Source of the DNA: CAYOUV01 sp963790075 | GTDB lineage: Bacteria > Chloroflexota > Anaerolineae > Anaerolineales > Villigracilaceae | Reading direction: 5' to 3' | DNA length: 64,000 nucleotides | Assembly (NCBI GenBank): GCA_963790075.1 | Contig: CAWBNG010000004.1 | Span: 620,001-684,000, forward strand | Shown: positions 54,397-63,049 of the stretch, in pieces | Layout: every line of letters begins with the position of its first letter | Position numbering within the stretch: position 1 is the stretch's first letter | Position numbers and translations under genes: made by a program | Notes under the pieces: model-generated | What the model saw: only the letters and a program-made list of their open reading frames with translations | What the model was told of the DNA's origin: nothing | Database searches by the model: none

Positions 54397-56013
54397 GTGG
54401 ACACCAAATCGCTCATCGGCCAAAAGCTCCTGCTGGCTTTTGACGGCAAGGAACTTACACCTGACATCACATCAGCTATTAAAAATTACAAACCAGCGGG
54501 ATTGACATTTTTCCGCAGCCTGAACATTGACAACCCGACTCAGGTCCGCCGCCTGACAGAGTCTCTCCAACGCCTCGCTCGGGAATTTGGTCTGCCTCCG
54601 TTATTGATAGCGACCGACCAGGAAGGCGGTCAACTGATGGCCATTGGCGAGGGCAGCACGCCCCTGCCCGGCAACATGGCTTTGGGGGCAACCGGTTCGG
54701 TAGGACTTGCCCGCAAAGCCGGCGAAGTTTTGGGTCGAGAATTGGCAGCAATGGGCGTCAACGTCAACTATGCGCCCAGTTGTGACGTCAACATCAACCC
54801 GCAGAATCCCGTCATCGGCATCCGTTCGTTTGGCGAAGACCCTGACGCGGTTGCTCAGCTTGCCAGTGCTGTGATCGAGGGCATCCAATTGCAGGGTGTA
54901 GCCGCGACTGCCAAACATTTTCCCGGTCACGGTGATACCTATGGCGACTCGCATCACGGACTCCCGTCTGTACCCCACACGCTGGAACGTTTGCAAGGCG
55001 TCGAGTTTCCACCATTTCAAGCAGCCATCGCTGCTGATGTCAAATTGATGATGACCGCTCACCTGGCCCTACCTGCCATTGACGGACCAGACGCACCGCC
55101 TGCCACACTTTCTCACCGTATCTTGACCGACCTCTTGCGTGAAGAACTAGGCTTCAAAGGTGTGATCGTTACCGACGCGATGGACATGAAAGCCATTCGT
55201 CAGGGAAACGCGCTAGGTGAAGATGCCATCCGCGCGGTTACCGCTGGTGCAGACCTGCTGCTGCTGACATCCAATCCCGATGACCAGCGACGAGTTTACG
55301 AGAGTTTGCAACAAGCCGCCCAAAGTAGTACATTGGATTCGCAAGCCATCACCGCTTCCGTAGAGCGGATTTTATCTCTCAAACACTGGCTGGAAGAACA
55401 CCCCCAGCCGGAGTTGAGCGCCGTCGGGTGTGCAGAACATCAAGCAATAGCTAATGAAATTGCTGAACGTTCCATCACTCTAGTACGGGACGATGCCAAC
55501 CTGCTCCCGCTGCGACTTAAGCCCGAACAGCGCATCGCCGTTATCATCCCCCAACCCGTCGACCTGACACCGGCGGACACATCATCCTACGTCACCCCGC
55601 AATTAGGTGCAGCCCTGCAGCAATATCATTCCTACGTGGATGAGTTCGTCATCTCGTATGCGCCCGAAGCGAAAGAGACTACCAGCTTGTTAGAACGGTT
55701 GCAGGGTTATGATTTGCTCATCATCGGAACTCTGAATGCTTTTGCTTCACTAGGTCAGGCCGAGCTTGTACGCCAAGCCATAAAATTGGGCATCCCGTCA
55801 ATTGTTGTAGCTTTGCGCCTGCCCTACGACCTGACGGTTTTTCCTAGAGTAGAAACGTATCTCTGCACTTACAGCATTTTGGAGCCCTCGATGCAAGCAT
55901 TGGCAACGGCGCTGTTTGGCAAAATTGAATTCAAAGGAAAATTACCCGTTTCGATTCCCGGATTGTATCCTTTGGGGCATGGGAAAACTATCGAAACGGG
56001 AGCAAGCCAATAA
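54397..56013 (+). CDS. Glycoside hydrolase family 3, beta-N-acetylhexosaminidase (NagZ-like)
   Basis: A 538-residue cytoplasmic enzyme without signal peptide. The TIM-barrel domain carries the NagZ motif KHFPGHGDTYGDSHHGLP (acid/base His-Asp dyad) and the nucleophile aspartate in VIVTDAMDMKAI; a C-terminal alpha/beta domain of about 190 residues follows. It cleaves terminal beta-GlcNAc from chito-oligosaccharides or muropeptides. GTG 54397 lies three bases after the permease gene. Together with the deacetylase, kinase and SIS gene it completes an intracellular amino-sugar route. Confidence 0.93.
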   Translation: MDTKSLIGQKLLLAFDGKELTPDITSAIKNYKPAGLTFFRSLNIDNPTQVRRLTESLQRLAREFGLPPLLIATDQEGGQLMAIGEGSTPLPGNMALGATGSVGLARKAGEVLGRELAAMGVNVNYAPSCDVNINPQNPVIGIRSFGEDPDAVAQLASAVIEGIQLQGVAATAKHFPGHGDTYGDSHHGLPSVPHTLERLQGVEFPPFQAAIAADVKLMMTAHLALPAIDGPDAPPATLSHRILTDLLREELGFKGVIVTDAMDMKAIRQGNALGEDAIRAVTAGADLLLLTSNPDDQRRVYESLQQAAQSSTLDSQAITASVERILSLKHWLEEHPQPELSAVGCAEHQAIANEIAERSITLVRDDANLLPLRLKPEQRIAVIIPQPVDLTPADTSSYVTPQLGAALQQYHSYVDEFVISYAPEAKETTSLLERLQGYDLLIIGTLNAFASLGQAELVRQAIKLGIPSIVVALRLPYDLTVFPRVETYLCTYSILEPSMQALATALFGKIEFKGKLPVSIPGLYPLGHGKTIETGASQ

Positions 56014-56037
56014 TCCAAGAAAGATGCGAGAAGAAAG

Positions 56038-57076
56038 ATGAGTCTGCATTCCGAGATTTTAGAACAATCGTCCCGGTTGGAACATCTGCTTTTGTCCCAG
56101 AGAAAAAACGTGGAAGAAATCGCTGTAGCGATCCAGTCGAGAGATATCCAGTTTGTATTCCTGGCAGCGCGGGGCACATCAGATAATGCCGGGCGCTACG
56201 CCAATTACCTATGGGGCGCGATGAACGGATTGCCGCTGGCGCTGGCGACGCCGTCGCTGTTCACGTATTACCAGCAGCCGCCGAAATTGCGGAATGCGCT
56301 GGTGGTGGGGATTTCGCAATCGGGACAGTCGCCCGATATTGCGAGTGTGGTGCAGGAGGGGAAACGCCAGGGCAACCTGACGCTGGCGATTACCAATGAG
56401 CCCGAACTCGCCGCTTGCGCAGATGGCTGACCTCATTCTGGAGATCGAAGCAGGACCAGAACTGGCTGTGGCGGCGACTAAGACCTACACCACCGAACTG
56501 ATGGCAATTGCCATGTTGTCCGCGTCACTGGCTGGAGACGCGGCGCGCTGGGATGAATTGGGGCAGCTAGCTGGCTGGGTGAACGATGTGCTCGGGCTTG
56601 ACGAAGTTATTCAACAGGCGGCGCAGCGCTATCGGTACATGCAAAACTGTGTGGTGTTGGGGCGCGGCTACAACTACGCCACATCCTTCGAGTGGGCGCT
56701 CAAGCTCAAGGAATTGACCTACATCGAGGCCGAACCGTACTCATCGGCTGATTTCTGGCATGGGCCGGTGGCAATGGTAGCACATGGATTCCCGGTCATG
56801 GCAATCGCGCCTGCTGGCAAAGTACTGGATTCCATTCTGGAGCTGTTGACCCATTTGAAAAATGATTTGCTGGCGGAATTAGTGGTTATCTCGAACACAG
56901 ACGCGGCACTCTCCATGGCGCAGACAGCCTTTTCTATCCCGACGGACATACCAGAATGGTTGTCACCGTTGGTGGCGATTGTCCCGGCGCAGTTGTTCGC
57001 CTATCACTTGACGCTGGCGCGCGGGCTTGATCCCAACCATCCCCGCACGATTAGCAAAGTGACCGAAACACACTAA
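56038..57076 (+). pseudogene. SIS-domain sugar isomerase/deaminase (NagB-II/AgaS-like), frameshifted
   Basis: Two tandem SIS domains as in the isomerase half of GlmS. The first frame (56038 to about 56400) has FVFLAARGTSDNAGRYANYL and VVGISQSGQSPDIASVV, ending ITNEP. The rest (NSPLAQMADLILEIEAGPE, AVAATKTYTTELMAIAML, EAEPYSSADFWHGPVAM, HPRTISKVTETH) is one base out of frame. Deleting one C of CCC at 56401-56403 restores ITNEPNSPLAQMAD exactly. Expected role: conversion of glucosamine 6-phosphate to fructose 6-phosphate. ATG 56038 with AGAAAGATG context; last gene of the operon, next to an IS3 element. Confidence 0.85.
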
Positions 57077-57193
57077 CCCAATAGTTCGCTACTCTCTATT
57101 GATTGTCAAGAAAAGTTTTGAGGCTAATGACCTGCCCCCCGAAAACTGGTCCAAAACCAATGTTAGGATTGGACCATTCAGGAGGCAGAAAGC

Positions 57194-57472
57194 ATGGCAA
57201 GAAGGAAGGTATTTTCAGCAGAACAGATCATCATGAAATTGCGCGAGGCAGAAGTGCTGCTCGGGCAAGACAAAACTGTAAAAGAGGTTTGTCGCGTACT
57301 TGAGATCAGCGAACAGACCTACTACCGCTGGCGCAAAGAATACGGGGGACTGAACACCACCCAGGCCAAGAAACTGAAGGAATTGGAAAAAGAGAATGCC
57401 CGGCTGAAGCATCTGGTGGCGGACCTGTCATTGGATAATGCCATTCTGAAGGAGGTGTTCTCAAAAAAGTAG
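57194..57472 (+). CDS. IS3-family transposase OrfA
   Basis: A 92-residue helix-turn-helix protein: ARRKVFSAEQIIMKLREAEV, then KEVCRVLEISEQTYYRWRKEYGG (the DNA-recognition helix) and a leucine-zipper-like end KELEKENARLKHLVADLSLDNAILKEVFSKK. ATG 57194 follows AGGAGG. It ends at TAG just after an A6G slippery run, allowing -1 frameshifting into orfB. Confidence 0.92.
   Translation: MARRKVFSAEQIIMKLREAEVLLGQDKTVKEVCRVLEISEQTYYRWRKEYGGLNTTQAKKLKELEKENARLKHLVADLSLDNAILKEVFSKK
57451..57469 (+). promoter_or_regulatory. Programmed -1 frameshift signal of the IS3 element
   Basis: The slippery run AAAAAAG (57463-57469) precedes the orfA stop, and a Shine-Dalgarno-like GGAGG (57451-57455) lies seven bases before it, the same stimulator design as in E. 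coli dnaX. Slippage by -1 would fuse OrfA to the OrfB frame (KVVSPDRHRQAVEQV). Confidence 0.75.
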
Positions 57473-58356
57473 TCAGCCCGGACAGGCATCGCCAGGCCGT
57501 CGAGCAAGTTCAAGAAGTGCTGGATGTGTCAGAGAGGCGGGTCTGCCGGGTACTGGGACAACCTCGGTCTACACAGCGCTACAACAAGTACGTTCCAGGA
57601 TGATGAAGAGATACTGACCGCACGCAGTGTGGCCCTTGCCAGCGAGTACGGCAGATACGGCTATCGGCGTATCACTGCTATGCTGCGCCAGGAAGGCTGG
57701 CAGGTCAACCACAAGCGTGTGGAGCGGATATCCCGAAGGACATCGGGACGATGTGGCGGCGAGAAGGGCTGAAAGTGCCTCTAAAACAACCAAAACGCGG
57801 GCGTTTATGGCTCAATGATGGCTCGATCGTCCGCCTACGAGCAGAGTTCCCCAAGCATGTCTGGAGTTATGATTTCATGGAAGACCGTACCCACAATGGT
57901 GTCAAGTTTCGTATCCTGAATGTCATCGATGAGTTCACCCGTGAGTGCCTTGCGGTACGGGTTGGCCGCAGCCTGACCCATCAGGTAGTAATCGAAGTAC
58001 TGGCAGGGTTGTTCTGTGAGCGCGGGGTTCCCGTTCACATTCGCTCCGATAATGGTTCGGAATTCACTGCAAAAAGAGTACGCGCCTGGCTGAAGAGACT
58101 GGATGTCAAGCCGCTGTTCATTGAGCCGGGCAATCCCTGGGAGAATGGCTACATTAAATCGTTCAATGGGAAGATGAGAGGTGAGTTGTTGGCCAGGGAG
58201 ATTTTCTATTCGCTAAAGGAGGCGCAAGTATTGATCGAGATGTGGAGAAGGCAGTACAATACCGTCAGACCACACAGTGCGCTGGGTTATCGCCCCCCGG
58301 CCCCAGCTGCGATCTTCATCCAACCTGCTCAGATCCAACCGGTTGGACTAACTTAG
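57470..58356 (+). pseudogene. IS3-family transposase OrfB (DDE integrase), doubly disrupted
   Basis: Carries the rve integrase core: VWSYDFMEDRTHNGVKFRIL (first Asp), HIRSDNGSEFTAK (second Asp) and NPWENGYIKSFNGKMRGELL (Glu). Two breaks split it into three frames: near 57598, where KYVP and DDEEILTARS are out of phase by one base, and at about 57731-57753, where some 23 extra bases interrupt VNHKRVERI and WRREGLKVP. The extra bases form a small palindrome (TCCCGA-N6-TCGGGA). The transposase cannot be made whole. Confidence 0.88.
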
Positions 58357-58475
58357 AAAGTGGTACAAATACTGGGGGCAGGTCAACCAAGCCAAAGTTT
58401 GTGATTGGATGACGACTGAATAGGTGGGGTCATAAAAAATACCTATAGCCAGTTATAGAATAGACAACAATGTAT

Positions 58476-58520
58476 TGTGATAAATATCACTTGTGGGCTA
58501 TGGTGGGTCGCGATTATAGT
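58476..58520 (+). promoter_or_regulatory. CRP/FNR-type site and promoter of the arsR-tusA-hdr operon
   Basis: TGTGA-TAAATA-TCACT (58476-58491) contains the perfect dyad GTGATA-AA-TATCAC and is close to the CRP consensus TGTGA-N6-TCACA. A promoter follows: TTGTGG (58491-58496), 18 bases, TATAGT (58515-58520). The dyad centre would be about 43 bases before the start point, next to the -35, a class II activator position. The rest of the gap 58386-58583 shows nothing else. Confidence 0.6.
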
Positions 58521-58583
58521 TAAGCAGGCCCTTAATTAAGCTGTTCGGCAAATTTGTTGCTTGATAGAGATTGGGTGTGAAAG

Positions 58584-58889
58584 ATGACGCAGGCATTAAG
58601 GAAACTTGCTGAGGAGCAAGCAGAACTATATAGAGTGTTTGGAAATGCTTCTCAAATCTTGATTTTGTGGAGCCTTTCTGAGCGCGAATTGCCTGTCAGT
58701 GAAATTGCCAGTGAAGTTGGCACATCTTTACAAAACATCTCGCAACACCTTGCCTTGCTTAAAGAGCACAACATTGTGTCTGCCAGGCGCGACGGACAGA
58801 CCATCTATTATCGGATCGCTGAAAATGAGTGGCTGAAGGAATGTCCGATTTTGGCCAATCCACTTGCAAGCGATATTCCTGCCAAATGA
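58584..58889 (+). CDS. ArsR-family winged-helix regulator
   Basis: A 101-residue ArsR/SmtB-fold repressor: LYRVFGNASQILILWSLSERELPVSEIASEVGTSLQNISQHLALLKEHNIVSARRDGQTIYYRI. The metal-binding ELCVCDL motif of ArsR is absent, and only one cysteine (ECPIL) is present, so it is unlikely to be a classical metal sensor. As first gene of a sulfur-related operon it may sense sulfur or redox state; that is inference. It precedes tusA by 24 bases. Confidence 0.9.
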   Translation: MTQALRKLAEEQAELYRVFGNASQILILWSLSERELPVSEIASEVGTSLQNISQHLALLKEHNIVSARRDGQTIYYRIAENEWLKECPILANPLASDIPAK

Positions 58890-58913
58890 TTAATAACCTG
58901 AAGGAGGTTACCC

Positions 58914-59168
58914 ATGACTACCCCTGAATTAGCGAATATCCAAGCTGCCAAAGTTGTTGATGCACGTGCCATGTCCTGCCCAGGCCCGTTGCTGGAAGCC
59001 AAGAAGGGCATCGCAGCTGTCAAGGTTGGCGAAGTCCTCGAAATCTGGTCAGGCGACGTCAATACCAAGAATGATATGCCGCGCTGGTGCGAGAAAGTCG
59101 GACATGAGTTCATGGGCGTACTACCCGGTGAAGGCTACGAGCGGCTCTTCATCCGGCGCATGAAGTAA
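58914..59168 (+). CDS. tusA: TusA/SirA-family sulfur carrier protein
   Basis: An 84-residue sulfurtransferase with the family motif in VDARAMSCPGPLLEAKKGIAAV; the cysteine of CPGP carries a persulfide. The second half (EIWSGDVNTKNDMPRWCEKVGHEFMG) is typical of TusA proteins found next to DsrE and Hdr-like genes, and contains an extra cysteine. GAAGGAGG precedes ATG 58914. Its position at the head of an Hdr/Qmo-like operon suggests delivery of sulfane sulfur to, or from, that complex. Confidence 0.92.
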   Translation: MTTPELANIQAAKVVDARAMSCPGPLLEAKKGIAAVKVGEVLEIWSGDVNTKNDMPRWCEKVGHEFMGVLPGEGYERLFIRRMK

Positions 59169-59201
59169 TTCTTCTATTCAAAATCGACCACATAGAAGAA
59201 T
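59168..59201 (+). terminator. Hairpin between tusA and the MvhD-like gene (attenuator)
   Basis: ATTCTTCTAT (59168-59177) pairs perfectly with ATAGAAGAAT (59192-59201), beginning at the tusA stop codon, and TTTTTATAG follows a few bases later. It could partly terminate transcription so that arsR and tusA are made in excess over the downstream electron-transfer genes. Confidence 0.65.
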
Positions 59202-59272
59202 ATCAGTTTTTATAGTCCGCGTACCTTTGTGGTGAATGACTTGAGCCTTTGCAGGTTCAAGAAGGATATGCC

Positions 59273-59728
59273 ATGGCCCAACTTATGCAAACACAGCAAC
59301 CTAAAATCTTAATCCTGGCCACCCTGGCGGGTGGCTATGCTGGCGCAGATTCCACTGGTCAAGCCCATTTGGATTATCCGGCCAACACCTTCGTCCTCCC
59401 AATAATGTGTCCGTGTATGTTTCCGCCAGAGTTCTTTGTGCATGCTTTCGAACACGGCATAGACGGCGTCATTGTCATGTACAGTGGCACCGACAGCCCG
59501 TACAAAGTCGAAGCTGATGGTACGGCCAAGTTGATCAACGATGCTTACTCATTGATGAAAGCGCGCAACATCGACATCCGCCGCCTGCGCCTGGCAGCCA
59601 TCTGCACCGTTTGCGTCAAACCCTTCTTGAAAGAAGTCAACCAGATGAATGAGTTGCTGAAAGGGATCGGTTTCGTAAAAAGCGAAATCGCCCCACGCGC
59701 CTCTGCAACGCAAGGAGTACAGGCATGA
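59273..59728 (+). CDS. MvhD/FlpD-like hydrogenase iron-sulfur subunit
   Basis: A 151-residue protein of the family that passes electrons between hydrogenase or formate dehydrogenase and heterodisulfide reductase HdrA. It has IMCPCMFPPEFFVHAFEHGIDGVIVMY and the paired cysteine region LAAICTVCVKPFLKEVNQM, which can hold a 2Fe-2S cluster. The start ATG 59273 has AAGGA upstream; an upstream in-frame TTG is unlikely. Its stop overlaps the next ATG by four bases. It is the predicted electron port of the Hdr-like complex here. Confidence 0.88.
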   Translation: MAQLMQTQQPKILILATLAGGYAGADSTGQAHLDYPANTFVLPIMCPCMFPPEFFVHAFEHGIDGVIVMYSGTDSPYKVEADGTAKLINDAYSLMKARNIDIRRLRLAAICTVCVKPFLKEVNQMNELLKGIGFVKSEIAPRASATQGVQA

Positions 59729-61038
59729 GTAATCTTCAAGTTGATGCGCTCGTCGTGGGCGGCGGAATCGCAGGGATGCAGGTTGCGCTCGATCTCGGTG
59801 ATCAGGGTTTACAGGTTGCCTTGGTGGAACGCGAAGCCAGCATCGGCGGCAAGATGATTACCCTCAGTAAAGTCTTCCCGACCCTCGACTGCTGCTCCTG
59901 CATCACTACCCCCAAAATGTCGGCGGTGGCGCACCATCCAAATATCCAACTTTTCACATACTGCGAGGTCCAATCGGTTACCAAGGACAACGCGGGTTTT
60001 GATATCACAGTTTTACAAAAGCCGCGCTATGTGGATGAAAGCAAATGCACAGGTTGCCGCCAGTGCGAATATGAATGTCCCATCACGGTGCCCAGCACCT
60101 TTGACCGCGGCCTCGGTGCATATCGTGCCATTCGTGTGCCTTTCTCTACCGCTGTCCCGCAAAAGGCCGTGCTGGATATTGACAACTGTTTACTTTGCGG
60201 CAAATGCGAAAAAATCTGCCCCGTCGAAGCGGTGGACTTTACCCAACAACCGCAGACGTTTTCCATCGAAGCGACTGCCATCGTGCTAGCGACAGGCTTT
60301 GAATTATCCGAACTCGGTGCAAAGAAGGAATATGGTGGCGGCAAACTGCCTAATGTGATCGACCCGCTGATGATGGAACGCTTCCTGGCTCCCACCGGTC
60401 CCTATGGCCGCGTCCTGCGTCCCGGCGACGGCATGGAACCGACCACCATTGCTTATGTCCAGTGTGCTGGTTCGCGTGATCAAACCCTGGGCATCGAATA
60501 CTGCTCGCGCGTCTGCTGTATGTACGCGATCAAGCAGGCCATGCTGATTGGCGGTGCGCTGCCAATGGCCGACATCACCATCTACTTCATGGACATCCGC
60601 ACCTTCGGTAAAGGCTACGAGCAGTTCTATCAGAATGCCAAAGCGATGGGTGTTGAATTCGTACGTGGCAAGGTGGCCTCTATTCGGGAGGATGAGAATC
60701 ACAACCCGATCGTTAAAGTGGAATTAACGGAAGATGGTCGCATCGTTGAACGGACTCACGACCTGGTGGTGCTCTCGCTTGGAATGCTTCCCGGCGGTTC
60801 ACACCAGGCTTTTGGTTTGACCCCCTCCTCATCAGATGGTTTTGTGGCTATTCCAGCTGCCAATGCCTCCCCCTGCGTAACACAGCGGCCGGGGATATTT
60901 GTGACAGGCACAGCCGCCGGCCCGATGGACATTGTCGACAGTATCATCACGGCCAGTGCAGCCGCTTCTGATGCCTCCGCTTACATTCGGAGAAAGACAG
61001 GAGTGCAAGTTGAACAACCGGAGGTGGCTTATGCCTGA
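59725..61038 (+). CDS. HdrA/QmoA-like FAD and iron-sulfur protein
   Basis: A 437-residue flavoprotein of the HdrA family. It has the FAD motif VDALVVGGGIAGMQVALDL, EREASIGGKMITLSKVFPTLDCCSC, two 4Fe-4S motifs (CTGCRQCEYECP and CLLCGKCEKICP), and the conserved IAYVQCAGSRD followed by YCSRVCCMYAIKQA. The C-terminus has the second FAD loop IFVTGTAAGPMDI. HdrA proteins bifurcate or relay electrons; QmoA does so between quinones and sulfur enzymes. Translation is coupled at both ends: overlap of 4 bases with the MvhD-like gene and 8 with the next. Confidence 0.92.
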   Translation: MSNLQVDALVVGGGIAGMQVALDLGDQGLQVALVEREASIGGKMITLSKVFPTLDCCSCITTPKMSAVAHHPNIQLFTYCEVQSVTKDNAGFDITVLQKPRYVDESKCTGCRQCEYECPITVPSTFDRGLGAYRAIRVPFSTAVPQKAVLDIDNCLLCGKCEKICPVEAVDFTQQPQTFSIEATAIVLATGFELSELGAKKEYGGGKLPNVIDPLMMERFLAPTGPYGRVLRPGDGMEPTTIAYVQCAGSRDQTLGIEYCSRVCCMYAIKQAMLIGGALPMADITIYFMDIRTFGKGYEQFYQNAKAMGVEFVRGKVASIREDENHNPIVKVELTEDGRIVERTHDLVVLSLGMLPGGSHQAFGLTPSSSDGFVAIPAANASPCVTQRPGIFVTGTAAGPMDIVDSIITASAAASDASAYIRRKTGVQVEQPEVAYA

Positions 61039-63049
61039 CGAGAAAGTTAAGCTCGGCGTTTACACTTGTTATTGTGGCGGGAATATCAGCCACGTAGTCA
61101 ACTGTGAACAAGTGGCAAAAAAGTTGGGAGGTATGCCCGACGTTGTGATCTCGCGCACCAATATGTCGCTCTGTTCCGACGCGGGTCAATCCCAGATCGA
61201 ACAGGATATCAAGGAGTTGGGCGTCAACCGCGTCGTGATTGGGGCTTGCGCTCCCATGTTACACGAACAGACTTTCCGGGGCACGGTCATGCGGGCCGGA
61301 TTAAATCCCTATCTCTATTATCATGTCGGTTTGCGCGAGCAAGACTCCTGGGTACATACTAACGATCAGCAGGGAGCCACACAAAAAGCACTGCGATTAA
61401 TGGCAGCGGGAGTTGCCAAAGCACGTTTGCTGAAAGCGCTGGAACCGATTCGCCTGGAAGCGGAGAAACGAGCCATCGTCATTGGCGGTGGTGTGGCTGG
61501 CCTGCGTTCTGCTTTGGACATCGCCCGTCAGGGTCTGCAGGTGGTGTTGGTCGAGAAATCGCCGTTCTTGGGTGGACGCATGGCGCAGTTGGAAACGGTT
61601 TTTCCTACTGGAGACGATGCGCGAGGCTTGTTGCACGATCTGATTGACGAAGTTGTAAAGCATTCTAATATCACAATTTTTACGCTAGCCCAGGTTGCGG
61701 GTGTATCGGGTTATGTCGGTAATTTCAACCTGCAGATATGCCAGCATTCACGTGGCGTTAGTGCCGAAAACAACGAAGCGCTGGTGGCTGCCTGCCAGCA
61801 GGAAATCCCTGATGATTTCAATTACGGGCTGATGAACCGAAAAATTATCTATCGTGCCTATCCGGGCTGTTACCCACCCTTACCAGCTGTGGATTGGGAA
61901 AATTATAACGGTGAACCACTTTCAATAGAGGGTGGCAAACCGATTGTCTTGAAAGACGCACCGAAGACCTTCAATGTCACTGTGGGCGCGATTGTGGTCG
62001 CGACCGGTTTTAATCCGTATCAACCCCGTCAGGGTGAATATGGCTATGGAGAATTGAAGGATGTGATCACCCTGCCAGAGATGATCCGGCACCTGGCGTT
62101 GTCGAAGAGCAGCGAGCATTTGCGATGGAATGGTCATCCCGTGCGGGATGTGGCTTTGATCCATTGCGTGGGCAGTCGAGAGATCGAGGGCGTCGATGAG
62201 CCGCATGCGGATGGACAGGTCAACAATTATTGTTCACGCGTATGCTGCACAGCTACCCTGCATATGACCGAAGAACTGCAGCGCTACTTCCCTGAACTGA
62301 ACATTTACGATCTTTATCAAGATATTCGCACCTATGGACGTGGTCACGAAGAATACTACAGCCATGCACTGGAAGATGGCGTGCGCTTTTTCCGTTACCA
62401 TGGGGAGGAACGTCCTGAAGTGACGGCTGCGCCTGCGGGCGATACGCACCCCATGTTGATCAAAGTTAAGGACGCGCTGACCTATGGCGAGCAGATCGAA
62501 ATCCCCGTTGATCTGGTGGTGTTGGCTGTCGGCATGATGGCGCGTGAGATCGACGACCTGGTGAAAATGCTGAAGGTCTCCCGCGGCAATGACCGCTTCC
62601 TGCTGGAAGTGCATCCCAAGCTGCGTCCGGTTGAGACAGCTGTCAACGGTGTGGTTCTGGCTGGCACGGCGCAGGGTCCGATGAATATCCAGGAGAGTAT
62701 CAGCGCGGCTTCGGCAGCTGCAGCCAAGGTGGTTTCACTACTTGGGCAAGGCAAGGTTGAGTTGCAGCCCTTCGTCGCCGCGGTGGATGTCGAAAAATGC
62801 AACGGCACCGGTGCGTGCGTGGAAGCCTGTGTCTATGAAGATGCAATTGCGCTGAAGACATTCGAGCAGAATGGCAAAGAGGTCAGGCGGGCGGTGGTCA
62901 CCCCGGCCAACTGCACTGGCTGTGGCGCCTGTGTCAGCGTCTGCCCGAATCGAGCTGTCGATGTGCAAGGTTGGACCCTGGCGCAATACGAAGCCATGGT
63001 CGAAGCCATCGGCATGGAATTGCCTGTTTTGGCGGAGGCGGCAGCATGA
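61031..63049 (+). CDS. HdrA/QmoB-like FAD and iron-sulfur protein
   Basis: A 672-residue HdrA-type protein. It begins with GVYTCYCGGNISHVVNCEQV and LCSDAGQSQIEQDI, the classical HdrA N-terminal cysteine region, then the FAD motif AIVIGGGVAGLRSALDIA, VEKSPFLGGRMAQLE, HCVGSREIEG and NNYCSRVCCTATLH, and a C-terminal ferredoxin domain. Of its two iron-sulfur motifs the second is complete (CTGCGACVSVCP), but the first reads CNGTGACVEACVY, lacking the second cysteine and the CP ending. ATG 61031 follows GGAGGTGG and overlaps the previous gene; an earlier in-frame start lies inside that gene. Confidence 0.92.
   Translation: MPDEKVKLGVYTCYCGGNISHVVNCEQVAKKLGGMPDVVISRTNMSLCSDAGQSQIEQDIKELGVNRVVIGACAPMLHEQTFRGTVMRAGLNPYLYYHVGLREQDSWVHTNDQQGATQKALRLMAAGVAKARLLKALEPIRLEAEKRAIVIGGGVAGLRSALDIARQGLQVVLVEKSPFLGGRMAQLETVFPTGDDARGLLHDLIDEVVKHSNITIFTLAQVAGVSGYVGNFNLQICQHSRGVSAENNEALVAACQQEIPDDFNYGLMNRKIIYRAYPGCYPPLPAVDWENYNGEPLSIEGGKPIVLKDAPKTFNVTVGAIVVATGFNPYQPRQGEYGYGELKDVITLPEMIRHLALSKSSEHLRWNGHPVRDVALIHCVGSREIEGVDEPHADGQVNNYCSRVCCTATLHMTEELQRYFPELNIYDLYQDIRTYGRGHEEYYSHALEDGVRFFRYHGEERPEVTAAPAGDTHPMLIKVKDALTYGEQIEIPVDLVVLAVGMMAREIDDLVKMLKVSRGNDRFLLEVHPKLRPVETAVNGVVLAGTAQGPMNIQESISAASAAAAKVVSLLGQGKVELQPFVAAVDVEKCNGTGACVEACVYEDAIALKTFEQNGKEVRRAVVTPANCTGCGACVSVCPNRAVDVQGWTLAQYEAMVEAIGMELPVLAEAAA

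Larger units (their letters stand above)
57128..58385 (+). mobile_element. IS3-family insertion sequence, inactivated
   Basis: About 1258 bp bounded by inverted ends: TGACCTGCCCCC at 57128-57139 and its complement GGGGGCAGGTCA ending at 58385. Contains orfA and an orfB broken twice. No 3-bp target duplication is obvious (TAA on the left, ACC on the right), which fits an old insertion or a rearranged flank. It lies between the SIS pseudogene and the arsR promoter. Confidence 0.9.

Noticed and set aside
57125..58388. 3-bp target-site duplication flanking the IS3 element
   Set aside because: Left flank TAA and right flank ACC differ; no duplication can be claimed.
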